Source: SCGC-AAA076-P13 sp964276145 | GTDB lineage: Bacteria > Pseudomonadota > Gammaproteobacteria > Magnimaribacterales > D2472 | DNA length: 64,000 nt | Direction: 5' to 3' | NCBI GenBank assembly: GCA_964276145.1 | Contig: CAXYDN010000007.1 | Span: 345,167-409,166, forward strand | In this document: positions 7,216 to 16,362 of the stretch, in pieces | How positions within the stretch are numbered: the first letter of the stretch is position 1 | Layout of the letters: each line of letters opens with the position of its first letter | Program-made: the position numbers and the translations under genes | Notes under the pieces: generated by a model | What the model was told of the DNA's origin: nothing | Seen by the model: the letters and a program-made list of their open reading frames with translations, nothing else | Database searches by the model: none

Positions 7216-8490
7216 ATGGCTATATCATTAATAAAAGAGTTTAGGCAAAAACAAAAGATCTCACTAACTCCTTTGCTAAAAAAATCTATAGATTTACTTC
7301 AATTATCAAGATATGAACTAATTCAGAAAATTGATCGTGAAATTGAAATAAATCCATTCGTTGAAAAGGAAATATCTGAAGATTTTGATATTGATGAAAA
7401 CTATAATGATTCTAGTTTTGATTTTAATGTAGCTGCAGTTGAGAATCTCAGAGATACATTGATTAATCAAATCAATGATTTGCGCTTAGATGAACATGAT
7501 AAAAAAATTGCTCTTACAATCGTTGATTGTGTTGATGAGTCTGGTCAGCTCATAGATGATATAGATGATATTAATAAAATGATGCAGGAAAGAACTTCAG
7601 TCCAAGATATTGAAGATATACTTTTAAATATTATCCATAACTTAGAGCCAATAGGAGTTGGCTATAGAAATTTTAAAGAATGTATAAAGATACAAATTAA
7701 TAAAAAAGATTTTAATAAGAAAATTAAAGAACTATGTCTCCAAATATTAAATCAAAATCAATTAGATAGCCTTGATGACATAAATAGTACTTTTTTAAGC
7801 AAAGGATATGATAAATCTGATATTGAAAAAGCAATGTTAGAAATTAAATCATGTGATCTAAGTCCTGGTTTAAATTTTGAAAATACAAACTATGTGATTC
7901 CAGATTTAAAAATTGAGCTTAGAAATGAATCTCTCTCAGTCAATTTTATAAATGATACTTTTCCAACAATAAAAATTGATGAGGATTTAATTGAACAAAC
8001 AAATTTACAATTAAAAAATAAGCCAAATAAGCAACTTGCAGAAAAAATTCAGGATGCAAAATGGCTTTTGTCCTCTGTTAAAAAAAGAAATGATACTGTC
8101 ATGCAGGTTGGAGAACTCATATGCAAACGACAAATTTCTTTTCTTCAAGATAATCCCCTTAAAATTAATCCTTTATCTAACAAAAATCTTTCTGATGAGC
8201 TTGGCCTACATCCTTCAACAGTTTCCAGAATACTTAGATCAAAGTATATTGATACGCCTAAAGGAATTATCCCTTTAAAGTCACTGTTGGTATCATCTGT
8301 ATCTAAAACAAGAGACGTTACACCAATTCAATTAATGCAATTAATTGAATCTATTATTCAAGAAGAAAAAAGGCCTCAGAGTGATAATAAAATTGCCTTA
8401 GAGTTAAATAAAAGAGGCTTTAATCTTGCAAGAAGAACAATTACAAAATATCGAAAAAAACTTAATATAGACTCCTCTAGAAACAGGTAA
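7216..8490 (+). CDS. rpoN: RNA polymerase sigma-54 factor
   Basis: Sigma-54 directs RNA polymerase to -24/-12 promoters and needs AAA+ activators. Region I is seen at the N-terminus (SLTPLLKKSIDLLQLS, then EINPF), a core-binding middle follows, then the helix-turn-helix DELGLHPSTVSRILRSKYI and the RpoN box ARRTITKYRK at about 405-414. The 424 residues are shorter than E. coli (477), mainly through a shorter acidic region II. It follows lptB by 5 bases. Downstream hpf, ptsN and rapZ, its usual companions, are absent. Confidence 0.96.
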   Translation: MAISLIKEFRQKQKISLTPLLKKSIDLLQLSRYELIQKIDREIEINPFVEKEISEDFDIDENYNDSSFDFNVAAVENLRDTLINQINDLRLDEHDKKIALTIVDCVDESGQLIDDIDDINKMMQERTSVQDIEDILLNIIHNLEPIGVGYRNFKECIKIQINKKDFNKKIKELCLQILNQNQLDSLDDINSTFLSKGYDKSDIEKAMLEIKSCDLSPGLNFENTNYVIPDLKIELRNESLSVNFINDTFPTIKIDEDLIEQTNLQLKNKPNKQLAEKIQDAKWLLSSVKKRNDTVMQVGELICKRQISFLQDNPLKINPLSNKNLSDELGLHPSTVSRILRSKYIDTPKGIIPLKSLLVSSVSKTRDVTPIQLMQLIESIIQEEKRPQSDNKIALELNKRGFNLARRTITKYRKKLNIDSSRNR

Positions 8491-8507
8491 TCAAATTTAC
8501 AATAATG

Positions 8508-8519
8508 TAGAATCAATTG
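8508..8519 (+). promoter_or_regulatory. -10 box directly before mgtE, probably leaderless
   Basis: TAGAAT (8508-8513) is followed by 6 bases and then the mgtE ATG at 8520, the spacing expected if transcription starts at the start codon. No ribosome-binding site is present. Confidence 0.4.
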
Positions 8520-9860
8520 ATGGAGAGCTTTGATAAAAAAAATAACCTTAATCTTTTATTAGATAATTCTGAGGACTTAACTACAGATGAAGTAAGAAGT
8601 CTTTTAAATAAATTATCCTCATCAGAAATTGCTCATGCATTAGAATCATCCCCTCCTAAACAAAGAAAATTATTTTTTTCACTTTTAGAGACAAACGAAG
8701 AAGGAGATGTTTTAGCTGATCTTGGGGAGGAAATCCAACAAGAGTTAGTTTCAAATATATCAAATGAAGAATTAGCTGAAGCTGTGAAGGAGCTTGAGCC
8801 AGATGAGACTGTGGATATTCTTCAAAACTTACCAGAAGATAGAATGAATACCATTCTTTCTAAAATGTCATTAAGAGACAGAAAAAGAATAGAGATCGGG
8901 CTCAACTACCCTGAGAATACTGCTGGAGGTCTTTTAAATACAGACGTAATTAGTGTTAGGCCTAGTCATAGTATCGAAGTTGTTATTAATTATTTAAGAG
9001 ATCAAAAAGAGTTGCCTGATAACACTGATAAAATTTTTGTAGTTAATAGAGAAGATGAATATATCGGTGAATTGGCAATAGGAAAAATCATCACAAGTAA
9101 GCCAAGTTTAAATGTTCGAGAAGTTATGGATACGAGTTCAAATCCTATTTATGTTAGTCAAGATGATAAGGAGGTAGCTACTATATTTGAAAGAAACGAT
9201 ATTATATCATCAGCGGTCATTAATGAGTCAGGTAAGCTTATAGGCAGAATTACAATTGATGATGTTTTGGATGTGATCAGAGAGGATGCAGATCAAAATT
9301 TTTTGGGGATGGCAGGTGTTGCTGAAGATACTTTTGCTCCGCCAGGAAGAGCAGCAAGAAGTAGAGTATTTTGGTTAAGTATGAATCTATTAACTGCCTT
9401 TATTGCATCTATGACCATTAATATATTCAAAGATGTTTTGGACCAAATTGTCTATCTTGCTATTCTAATGCCTATTGTAGCTAGCATGGGTGGTGTTGCT
9501 GCAACACAAACATTAACAATAGTCTTGAGAGGATTAACTTTAGAGCAAATTAATTCATCTAATTTGCAATGGTTGTTTAAAAGAGAGTTAGCAGTATCTA
9601 TTTTAAATGGCTTTGTTCTCTCAATATTAGTTGGCTTGGTAACATTTTTTTGGTTCAATGAAATACTTCTCTCACTACTAATATCATTAGCATTAGTTAT
9701 TAATTTAGTAAGTTCTGTGATAGCTGGAGTTTTTGTACCTTTAATCTTAAGAAGTTTAAATCAGGACCCGGCTATTGCTGGAAGTGTTGTAGTAACAACT
9801 GTTACTGATGTGGTTGGGTTCTTATCATTTTTAGGTTTAGCAACAATATTTTTAATTTAA
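8520..9860 (+). CDS. mgtE: magnesium transporter MgtE
   Basis: MgtE is a homodimeric Mg2+ channel gated by cytosolic magnesium. The order of parts is an N-terminal superhelical domain (about 1-125; LEPDETVDILQNLP), tandem CBS domains (about 130-255) and five transmembrane helices (about 285-446). The conserved helix run with MPIVASMGGVAATQTLT and the final TDVVGFLSFLGLA are diagnostic. A TTG immediately before the ATG is also in frame; ATG is preferred. In Pseudomonas mgtE ends the rpoN-hpf-ptsN-rapZ region, so its place here is that region collapsed. It overlaps the convergent yhdP-like gene by 9 bases. Confidence 0.94.
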   Translation: MESFDKKNNLNLLLDNSEDLTTDEVRSLLNKLSSSEIAHALESSPPKQRKLFFSLLETNEEGDVLADLGEEIQQELVSNISNEELAEAVKELEPDETVDILQNLPEDRMNTILSKMSLRDRKRIEIGLNYPENTAGGLLNTDVISVRPSHSIEVVINYLRDQKELPDNTDKIFVVNREDEYIGELAIGKIITSKPSLNVREVMDTSSNPIYVSQDDKEVATIFERNDIISSAVINESGKLIGRITIDDVLDVIREDADQNFLGMAGVAEDTFAPPGRAARSRVFWLSMNLLTAFIASMTINIFKDVLDQIVYLAILMPIVASMGGVAATQTLTIVLRGLTLEQINSSNLQWLFKRELAVSILNGFVLSILVGLVTFFWFNEILLSLLISLALVINLVSSVIAGVFVPLILRSLNQDPAIAGSVVVTTVTDVVGFLSFLGLATIFLI

Positions 9861-12191
9861 CCTATCTATTTTTGGCTCATCAATAGTTCCTTGAACTTTA
9901 AAATTAATCGTAGATATATCTTCAATAGCATCCTCAAAAATATTTTCAAAAACCAATCCTCCTGCTACAGCAGGAATACCACCAAAAATAGCTGCGTACC
10001 ATGGGATATTCTCTGAAATTTTTAACCTTAATGATAAATCTAAATTTAATTTATCAAGCTCGCCTTGTGAATTTTTAATCACCTCACCAGCCCATTTAAG
10101 TGTTGCTTCGTCTGTTTCAAAGATAATTGGAGATTTTATTAATGCTCTATTTTTACCTAATATAATTTTTCCAGAAGCTCTATTAATATTTAAGGTATTA
10201 TCAGACGCATCATCCAAACCCTCAACAATTGCATTTAAATTTAATATTCTTAACGCCCTCAAAAAGGTGGACTCTTGTATATCTGAATCTAGATTTAAAT
10301 CTTTAATTAAAAAATCTAACTTACCTTCTAAATTTTTTAGATAATCCAAGTTATTCCATTGGATATTTATATCTGTATCAAAGAATTTAAATTTGTATTT
10401 AGATAAATTATTAAAATACCCAGAAGAGTTATCTAATCTATATTTACCCTTAATTTTATATAAATCTAATTTACTGTTATAACTTATATAAGCTTTCTGG
10501 TTATCTGAATTAGGCCCTATTTTCAATCTTGGACTATCGATATTAATGTTATCTATTGTTAGTAGATTTTTGTTTCTCAATAAATAAAAATCTATATCTT
10601 GAATAATATCATCTTCGGTTCGAATATTTTTTCCAATAAATCTTAAACTTATATTATTAATGTCGCTTGGAAGGCTTGATTGGGCTAAATCAATACCATC
10701 AAAATCAAATTTTGTATTATTTAAGTTAATCTTTACAAAGTTCGTTTGATCAATATTTATACTTCCATTTAAGGTTTCTCCAACCATCTTAATAAGAGTC
10801 TCATCTTTAAATGTGACGTCAAAATACTGATTCATATATGTATTATTAAGAAAATTAAACTGTTTAGATTTCATCTTTATAGATCTTAGTGAGCTATTAT
10901 CACTACCCGAGCTATCAAAAAAGATATTATTTAAATCAATCTCATTCAAACCCAAATAAACATAAAATCCATTTTTATGTTTATTTTTTTTAATAACCTC
11001 TTCAAACCCTTTACCAAATGAAAAAAAACCATATCCCCTCGAATCAATTAAAGACTCTATATTATTATTTCTAATTTCATATATCGGCTCAGAGATATTA
11101 TCTATAAATATTTGAGTCTTTAAAATTTCATTAGTTTCTTTTTTTAGCTCATCAATACTTGAAGAAATTTTGGTATTTATCAGATCAGATAATAATTTCA
11201 TTGAGGCCTTTTCTTGAGTAATAGTCATAACTGTATTGAAAATTTCATAGCCAGATATATCAAAATACCTATTCGAATTAATCAAAGAGCTCATATCAAT
11301 AGCGATATCAGTTCTAACTATTAAATTTTTGTTATTGTTTACCTCAAGTGCGCCTTTAATCATTTGATCGGGTATTTGTGAATGAAATAAGCCATATAGA
11401 GAATTTTTACCTGAAAATATTGTGGCATCAATTTCATCTATAATATATTCAGAGTTGTTTACTAGCTGAGAATTCTTAAAAGCCAATCTATCAAACCTTC
11501 TTGATTCCTTAGTTCCAAAATTAAAAATACCTTTTGAGCTAAATCCAAGATTAATATCATGACTTTTGAAGGCTTTCAAATTAAAAAGATTCCTATCAGT
11601 TATTGATTTACTGTCAAAAGAGTGCTGGCTTGAGTAATAAATTGACTCAGAGCTTGGATCAAATAGAGCCTCTATATGAATGAATGGATAAGAATTAATA
11701 ATACCTTGATGAAAAATAGCTTTAGAATTTTCTTCACTGAATAATAAGGAGAAGGATTTTGACTCAATTTGTAAATCATTGTTTAAAATCTTTAAATTTG
11801 AACCTTTGATTAAAAATGGCTCAGAGACTTCTCCAGAATCGCCATCAGAAAGTCGAATAGAGTCTATTTCCAATATAGATAGACTAAGATATGGTTGAAT
11901 TAGTGACTCATATATATTAACTCCAATTTTAAACTTAGGTATATAAGCTATTTCATCACTGTTTCTATTTTTTAATGTTATCTCTTCCATTAAAAAGTTT
12001 GGCTTGAATAAGCTTTTATTCGAATCTATAAATTTAACATCTACAGAGTAATTATATAAAAATGCCTTATCTATTATCTTTAATGTCTGATTTGGTTTGT
12101 ATATTAAAAATGCATAAAAGATGCTTACAATAAAAACAAAAATGAAAATTAAGAAAAATATATATAGAAAAAATTTCTTTAATTTATTCAC
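9852..12191 (-). CDS. yhdP: YhdP-family AsmA-like envelope protein
   Basis: YhdP is one of the long TamB/AsmA-type bridge proteins thought to move phospholipids from the inner to the outer membrane. One N-terminal membrane helix (about 6-28) is followed by a long beta-rich periplasmic part. The C-terminus carries the family ending: ENIPWYAAIFGGIPAVAGG, then VQGTIDEPKIDRL. With 779 residues it is much shorter than E. coli YhdP (about 1270). The start is GTG, 1 base after the mreD stop. It closes the mreBCD operon, which is where yhdP stands in many Gammaproteobacteria. The body of the protein has diverged, so the name rests on the C-terminus and context. Confidence 0.75.
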   Translation of the reverse strand: MNKLKKFFLYIFFLIFIFVFIVSIFYAFLIYKPNQTLKIIDKAFLYNYSVDVKFIDSNKSLFKPNFLMEEITLKNRNSDEIAYIPKFKIGVNIYESLIQPYLSLSILEIDSIRLSDGDSGEVSEPFLIKGSNLKILNNDLQIESKSFSLLFSEENSKAIFHQGIINSYPFIHIEALFDPSSESIYYSSQHSFDSKSITDRNLFNLKAFKSHDINLGFSSKGIFNFGTKESRRFDRLAFKNSQLVNNSEYIIDEIDATIFSGKNSLYGLFHSQIPDQMIKGALEVNNNKNLIVRTDIAIDMSSLINSNRYFDISGYEIFNTVMTITQEKASMKLLSDLINTKISSSIDELKKETNEILKTQIFIDNISEPIYEIRNNNIESLIDSRGYGFFSFGKGFEEVIKKNKHKNGFYVYLGLNEIDLNNIFFDSSGSDNSSLRSIKMKSKQFNFLNNTYMNQYFDVTFKDETLIKMVGETLNGSINIDQTNFVKINLNNTKFDFDGIDLAQSSLPSDINNISLRFIGKNIRTEDDIIQDIDFYLLRNKNLLTIDNINIDSPRLKIGPNSDNQKAYISYNSKLDLYKIKGKYRLDNSSGYFNNLSKYKFKFFDTDINIQWNNLDYLKNLEGKLDFLIKDLNLDSDIQESTFLRALRILNLNAIVEGLDDASDNTLNINRASGKIILGKNRALIKSPIIFETDEATLKWAGEVIKNSQGELDKLNLDLSLRLKISENIPWYAAIFGGIPAVAGGLVFENIFEDAIEDISTINFKVQGTIDEPKIDRLN

Positions 12192-12192
12192 T

Positions 12193-12666
12193 CTATTGAA
12201 GTGTTAATGAGGGAAAATACAATCTTAGCATTGCGATTACTAAAAATAAAAAAGTATTAAAAACAAGGCTGATGAAAAGAACTAAATAGGAGAAATTTTC
12301 TAAATTTATAAATAAATGAGAAAAACCTATATAAAAAACAGATGATCCACTAAAAAATAGACAAATCTGAATAAAAGAAAAAAGCTTAAATGTGTTTGCA
12401 TAACTGTTCACAACATAAGCCATCATTGAAAATAAGGCAGCATTTAAACCAATAGGAGAATCAGAGATAAAATCAACATATAAACCAAATAAAAAAGCAT
12501 ATAAAGCGTTTGTGTTGAATCTAGATTTATATATTACAAAACTAAATAATAAAAAAGTAATAGGTATATTTATATAAGCCTTAATTAATATAGGTGCTAT
12601 ATAGCTTTCGATTATATTTGCCACGAATATAGCTACTAGAAGTTTCATGACACCAATGTTTCTCAT
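12193..12666 (-). CDS. mreD: rod shape-determining protein MreD
   Basis: MreD is a small inner-membrane part of the elongasome. The 157 residues form about five hydrophobic helices, with the family motif LFGLYVDFISDSPIGLNA in the middle. The ATG overlaps the mreC stop as ATGA. The position after mreC supports the call, since MreD sequences are poorly conserved. Confidence 0.92.
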   Translation of the reverse strand: MRNIGVMKLLVAIFVANIIESYIAPILIKAYINIPITFLLFSFVIYKSRFNTNALYAFLFGLYVDFISDSPIGLNAALFSMMAYVVNSYANTFKLFSFIQICLFFSGSSVFYIGFSHLFINLENFSYLVLFISLVFNTFLFLVIAMLRLYFPSLTLQ

Positions 12667-13496
12667 AAGCCTTCAACGACCCCTATATAAATACTTTGCA
12701 AAGGATCAGCCACTAAATCTAAATCAAAGTTAATATTGGTGTCATCTATAGTGTTAATTGCGGATACATTGCCTATTAATAGGTTGCTAGGATATATTCC
12801 GCCCATCCCAGAAGAGAAGAATTCTTGTCCAATCTCGATAGGATCTGGCCAAATTAGCTTGCTGTAAGTACAAGTAATAACTCCAGGCCTTCCAGACCCC
12901 CTTGCATTACAAAAATGGTTGTCAGAAATTATTGGTATAACATGAGAGGTATCAGATAAGAGAAGGACTTCAGCAATAGATTTATCATAGATAATTTGGC
13001 CTACAATTCCTTGATTATTTAACACTGTACTACCAACAAAGTCTATGTCTTTGTTATTAAGTATTTCAATAAACATTTTATGCTGGCTACAACATAAATA
13101 CTTTTCTATATCAAAGGAATTTATCTTTGCAAGATGAAATGGCTTATTTATATTATTTAAATCTAAAAAATTTTTAATAGATGCATCATCTGCAAAAAAT
13201 TTAGAGTCTCTTGAGATAATAAAATTTGTAATAAAGCTATTATCTAGCTCTTGTTTTAATTTTTTATTTTCTTCTATAAGCTTTGATTTTTCTTTAGAAA
13301 TTTCAAAAATATAATTAACAGGATCAATTGTTACTCTTTTTAAAAGATATGAAGAAGAAATCGTAAAAGATTTATATAGATTTTTTGCTCTTTCAAAACT
13401 TTTATAATTTATATCTAGATAAAGCAGAAAAGAAGATAGCGCAATACAAAGAAAATATAATGCTTTTGAACCTGAGGTGGGTGCTACCCTCGACAT
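12663..13496 (-). CDS. mreC: rod shape-determining protein MreC
   Basis: MreC is a bitopic protein that links MreB to the periplasmic cell-wall synthases PBP2 and RodA. A transmembrane helix (about 9-25) is followed by a coiled coil rich in Lys/Glu (about 68-92) and the beta-barrel domain; the NQGIVGQI, LLLSDTSHVIPI and TCTYSKLIW segments fit the family. It is 277 residues against 367 in E. coli, lacking the variable C-terminal tail. It starts 5 bases after the mreB stop. Confidence 0.94.
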   Translation of the reverse strand: MSRVAPTSGSKALYFLCIALSSFLLYLDINYKSFERAKNLYKSFTISSSYLLKRVTIDPVNYIFEISKEKSKLIEENKKLKQELDNSFITNFIISRDSKFFADDASIKNFLDLNNINKPFHLAKINSFDIEKYLCCSQHKMFIEILNNKDIDFVGSTVLNNQGIVGQIIYDKSIAEVLLLSDTSHVIPIISDNHFCNARGSGRPGVITCTYSKLIWPDPIEIGQEFFSSGMGGIYPSNLLIGNVSAINTIDDTNINFDLDLVADPLQSIYIGVVEGL

Positions 13497-13501
13497 ATTA
13501 T

Positions 13502-14551
13502 TTACTCAGATGAAAGTAGATCTATATTATATTTATCCATAATTTCTAGAGCCTGACCTCCACCTCTCGCCACACAAGTTAAAGGGTCTTCAGCACAAAT
13601 TACAGGTATTCCGGTTGAGCTTGAAATAAGTTTATCAAGATCTCTCATTAAGGCGCCTCCACCAGTTAAAACAATGCCTCTTTCAGCAATATCTGCTGCT
13701 AGCTCTGGAGGTGATAATTCTAGAGCATTTCTAATAGCTCTAACAATACCATACAAAGGATCTTTCATAGCTTCAAATATCTGTTCGCTATTAATAGTAA
13801 AGGTTTCAGGTATTCCTTCTGCAAGATTTCTACCAGTAATAGACATTTCAAGTTTTTCTGATTCAGCAGTAGCACAACCAATGGTATATTTTATTTTCTC
13901 TGCAGTTGATTCTCCAATAACACATCCATAATTTCTTCTGATCCAAGATGTTATAGATTCATCCATTTTGTCTCCACCAATCTTTACAGACTCTGAGTAA
14001 ACAACTCCGTTTAGAGAAAGAATAGCAATTTCAGAAGTGCCTCCTCCAATATCAACAACCATGTTACCGCTAGCTTCTTCAACGGGAAGACCGGCCCCTA
14101 TAGCAGCTGCCATTGGCTCCTCAATAAGCTTTACATCTCTTGCCCCTGCTCCAAGAACAGACTCTCTAATAGCTCTTCTTTCAACTTGGGTGGATCTACA
14201 TGGCACACATACTAGAACTCTAGGACTGGGTTTTATAAATCTTTGTTCATGGACTTTTGCAATAAAATGCTGCAACATTTTTTCAGTTACTTGAAAGTCT
14301 GCTATTACTCCCTCTGATAATGGTCTGATTGCTTTTATATTTCCAGGAGTACGTCCTAGCATTTTTTTTGCTTCAGTCCCAACTGCAACAACAGTTTTTT
14401 GACCTCTAGCTTCCCTAATAGCAACTACAGAAGGTTCATCTAGAACGATACCTACATCTTTAGTGTATATAAGAGTATTTGCAGTTCCTAAATCTATAGA
14501 AAGATCATTTGAAAAATAGCCCCTTACAGTCTTAAAAATATTGAATTCCAC
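13502..14551 (-). CDS. mreB: rod shape-determining protein MreB (bacterial actin)
   Basis: MreB is the actin-like filament that guides lateral cell-wall growth, so the cell is probably rod-shaped. Actin-fold motifs are clear: phosphate 1 SIDLGTANTL, phosphate 2 VVDIGGGTSEIAI and the adenosine motif GIVLTGGGALMRDLD. The 349 residues match E. coli (347). The start is GTG with a good AAGGA ribosome-binding site 6 bases upstream. It heads mreBCD-yhdP and is divergent from gatC. Confidence 0.98.
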   Translation of the reverse strand: MEFNIFKTVRGYFSNDLSIDLGTANTLIYTKDVGIVLDEPSVVAIREARGQKTVVAVGTEAKKMLGRTPGNIKAIRPLSEGVIADFQVTEKMLQHFIAKVHEQRFIKPSPRVLVCVPCRSTQVERRAIRESVLGAGARDVKLIEEPMAAAIGAGLPVEEASGNMVVDIGGGTSEIAILSLNGVVYSESVKIGGDKMDESITSWIRRNYGCVIGESTAEKIKYTIGCATAESEKLEMSITGRNLAEGIPETFTINSEQIFEAMKDPLYGIVRAIRNALELSPPELAADIAERGIVLTGGGALMRDLDKLISSSTGIPVICAEDPLTCVARGGGQALEIMDKYNIDLLSSE

Positions 14552-14581
14552 GTGATTCCTTAAAATATATGTAAATAATTA

Positions 14582-14617
14582 ATAAGTTGAGTTAACATCC
14601 CCCAACTAATTTATAAT
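14582..14617. promoter_or_regulatory. gatC -10 box and dyad between mreB and gatC
   Basis: The 78-base gap between the divergent mreB and gatC genes holds TATAAT (14612-14617) pointing towards gatC, 12 bases before its ATG, and an inverted repeat ATAAGTTG-N13-CAACTAAT (14582-14610, one mismatch). The -35 for gatC is not at ideal spacing. The dyad could be an operator or a chance event. Confidence 0.3.
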
Positions 14618-14629
14618 AATATCCTATAT

Positions 14630-14911
14630 ATGGACAAGAAAACAGTTTCAACTATAGCTTACTTATCAAGACTTGCGCTAAATGAAGAAAATGGTGAAAA
14701 AATTACTCAAGACCTTGAAAATATCATCAAATTTGTAGATCAGCTAGAAAATGCTAATACTCAAAATATTGAGCCTCTTGCTAGCCCTTTAGAAAAAACT
14801 GCTAAGACTCGTAATGATGAAGTAACAGCAAAAAATCGAAAAGAGACTTTTTTAGAAAGATCCCCAAAATCCAATGACGACTATTTCTTAGTTCCAAGGG
14901 TTGTAGAATGA
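14630..14911 (+). CDS. gatC: Asp/Glu-tRNA amidotransferase subunit C
   Basis: GatC is the small subunit that holds GatA and GatB together. The 93 residues match the usual length, opening with TVSTIAYLSRLALNEE and closing with YFLVPRVVE, both typical. The ATG has no Shine-Dalgarno sequence and lies close to the TATAAT box, so the leader must be very short. It overlaps gatA as ATGA. Confidence 0.95.
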   Translation: MDKKTVSTIAYLSRLALNEENGEKITQDLENIIKFVDQLENANTQNIEPLASPLEKTAKTRNDEVTAKNRKETFLERSPKSNDDYFLVPRVVE

Positions 14912-16362
14912 GTATTCAATTTAAAACCATAAATGAGCTATCTCATATGCTCAAAAATAAAGATATATCAAACAAGGAATTAATAGAAGAAACATTTTCT
15001 TTAATAGATACTAATACCCATTTAAATGCATTTGTAACTTTAAATAAAGATGCTTCACTTCATAAAGCAGAAGAATTAGATAAAAATCCATCATCTCTAG
15101 CTCTAGCAGGCATTCCAATAGCGCAAAAAGATCTTTTTTGTACAAAAGATTTAAGAACTACATGCGGTTCAAATATGCTTTCAAGTTTTATACCTCCTTA
15201 CTCAGCTACAGTAATTGAGAATTTAGAGAATGCTGGATGTATATCAGTCGGCAAAACAAATATGGACGAATTTGCAATGGGTTCTTCAAATGAAACAAGC
15301 TTTTATGGAAATGTCCAAAACCCTTGGGGAGATAAACTTGTGCCTGGAGGAAGTTCTGGAGGTTCTGCTGCTGTTGTTGCAGCTGGAATAGTCCCTGCGG
15401 CCTCAGGAACTGACACTGGCGGATCTATTAGGCAGCCAGCATCATTATGTGGAATAAGTGGTCTTAAGCCTACATATGGAAGAATATCTAGATGGGGAAT
15501 GATTGCGTTTGCATCTAGTCTTGATCAAGCTGGGCCAATGGCAAGAACAGCTGAAGACTGTGCCCTGCTCTTAAATGAGATGTGTTCTCATGACCACAAA
15601 GATACAACATCGCTTGATGAGGCTATCCCAGACTTTACTAAAGATCTAAATTTGCCAATTAAAGGCTTAAAGATTGGTCTTGTTAAAGAGTTTGATTTAT
15701 CGAAATTAGATAATGAAGTTGTAAAAGTTTTTGAGGAATCCAAAAAGCAATATGAGTCATTGGGTGCTGAATTTATAGATATTTCTTTACCTAATATATC
15801 TCTATCTGTTCCAACTTACTATGTTGTTGCACCTGCTGAATGTTCTTCTAACTTATCAAGGTTTGATGGAGTAAAGTTTGGGAAAAGATGTGACGATCCA
15901 AAAGATCTTGAAGAGTTATATATTAAAACTAGATCAGAGGGTTTTGGAGATGAGGTTAAGCGAAGGATTTTAATTGGTTCCTACGTATTATCAGCTGGGT
16001 TTTATGATGCTTATTATAAAAAAGCTCAACAAGTAAGAAGACTTATTAAAAATGATTTCGACAGTGCTTTTAAGCAGGTTGATGTCATCATGTCTCCAAC
16101 TACAAGAGGTGGGGCATTTGAAGAAGGATCAAAAGGTGATGATCCTATACAAATGTATTTAGAAGATTTATTTACAATACCAGCAAATTTAGCTGGCTTA
16201 CCAGCCCTATCAATTCCAAATGGCATAGTTGATAACAAACCTATAGGTTTGCAGTTAATTGGTAATTTCCTAGAGGAAAGTAAATTACTTCAAGTTGCTC
16301 ATAATTTTCAAATTTCTACTGATTGGCATAAAAAAACACCGAATGGAGATGTTAAATCATGA
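14908..16362 (+). CDS. gatA: Asp/Glu-tRNA amidotransferase subunit A
   Basis: GatA is the amidase that frees ammonia from glutamine and passes it to GatB, to convert misacylated Glu-tRNAGln or Asp-tRNAAsn. The amidase triad is visible as Lys74 (PIAQKD), cis-Ser149 (PGGSSGGS) and Ser173 (DTGGSIRQPA), each offset by 5 from the Thermotoga enzyme. The 484 residues are the normal length. Stops and starts overlap as ATGA on both sides (gatC and gatB), so all three subunits are coupled. Confidence 0.98.
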   Translation: MSIQFKTINELSHMLKNKDISNKELIEETFSLIDTNTHLNAFVTLNKDASLHKAEELDKNPSSLALAGIPIAQKDLFCTKDLRTTCGSNMLSSFIPPYSATVIENLENAGCISVGKTNMDEFAMGSSNETSFYGNVQNPWGDKLVPGGSSGGSAAVVAAGIVPAASGTDTGGSIRQPASLCGISGLKPTYGRISRWGMIAFASSLDQAGPMARTAEDCALLLNEMCSHDHKDTTSLDEAIPDFTKDLNLPIKGLKIGLVKEFDLSKLDNEVVKVFEESKKQYESLGAEFIDISLPNISLSVPTYYVVAPAECSSNLSRFDGVKFGKRCDDPKDLEELYIKTRSEGFGDEVKRRILIGSYVLSAGFYDAYYKKAQQVRRLIKNDFDSAFKQVDVIMSPTTRGGAFEEGSKGDDPIQMYLEDLFTIPANLAGLPALSIPNGIVDNKPIGLQLIGNFLEESKLLQVAHNFQISTDWHKKTPNGDVKS

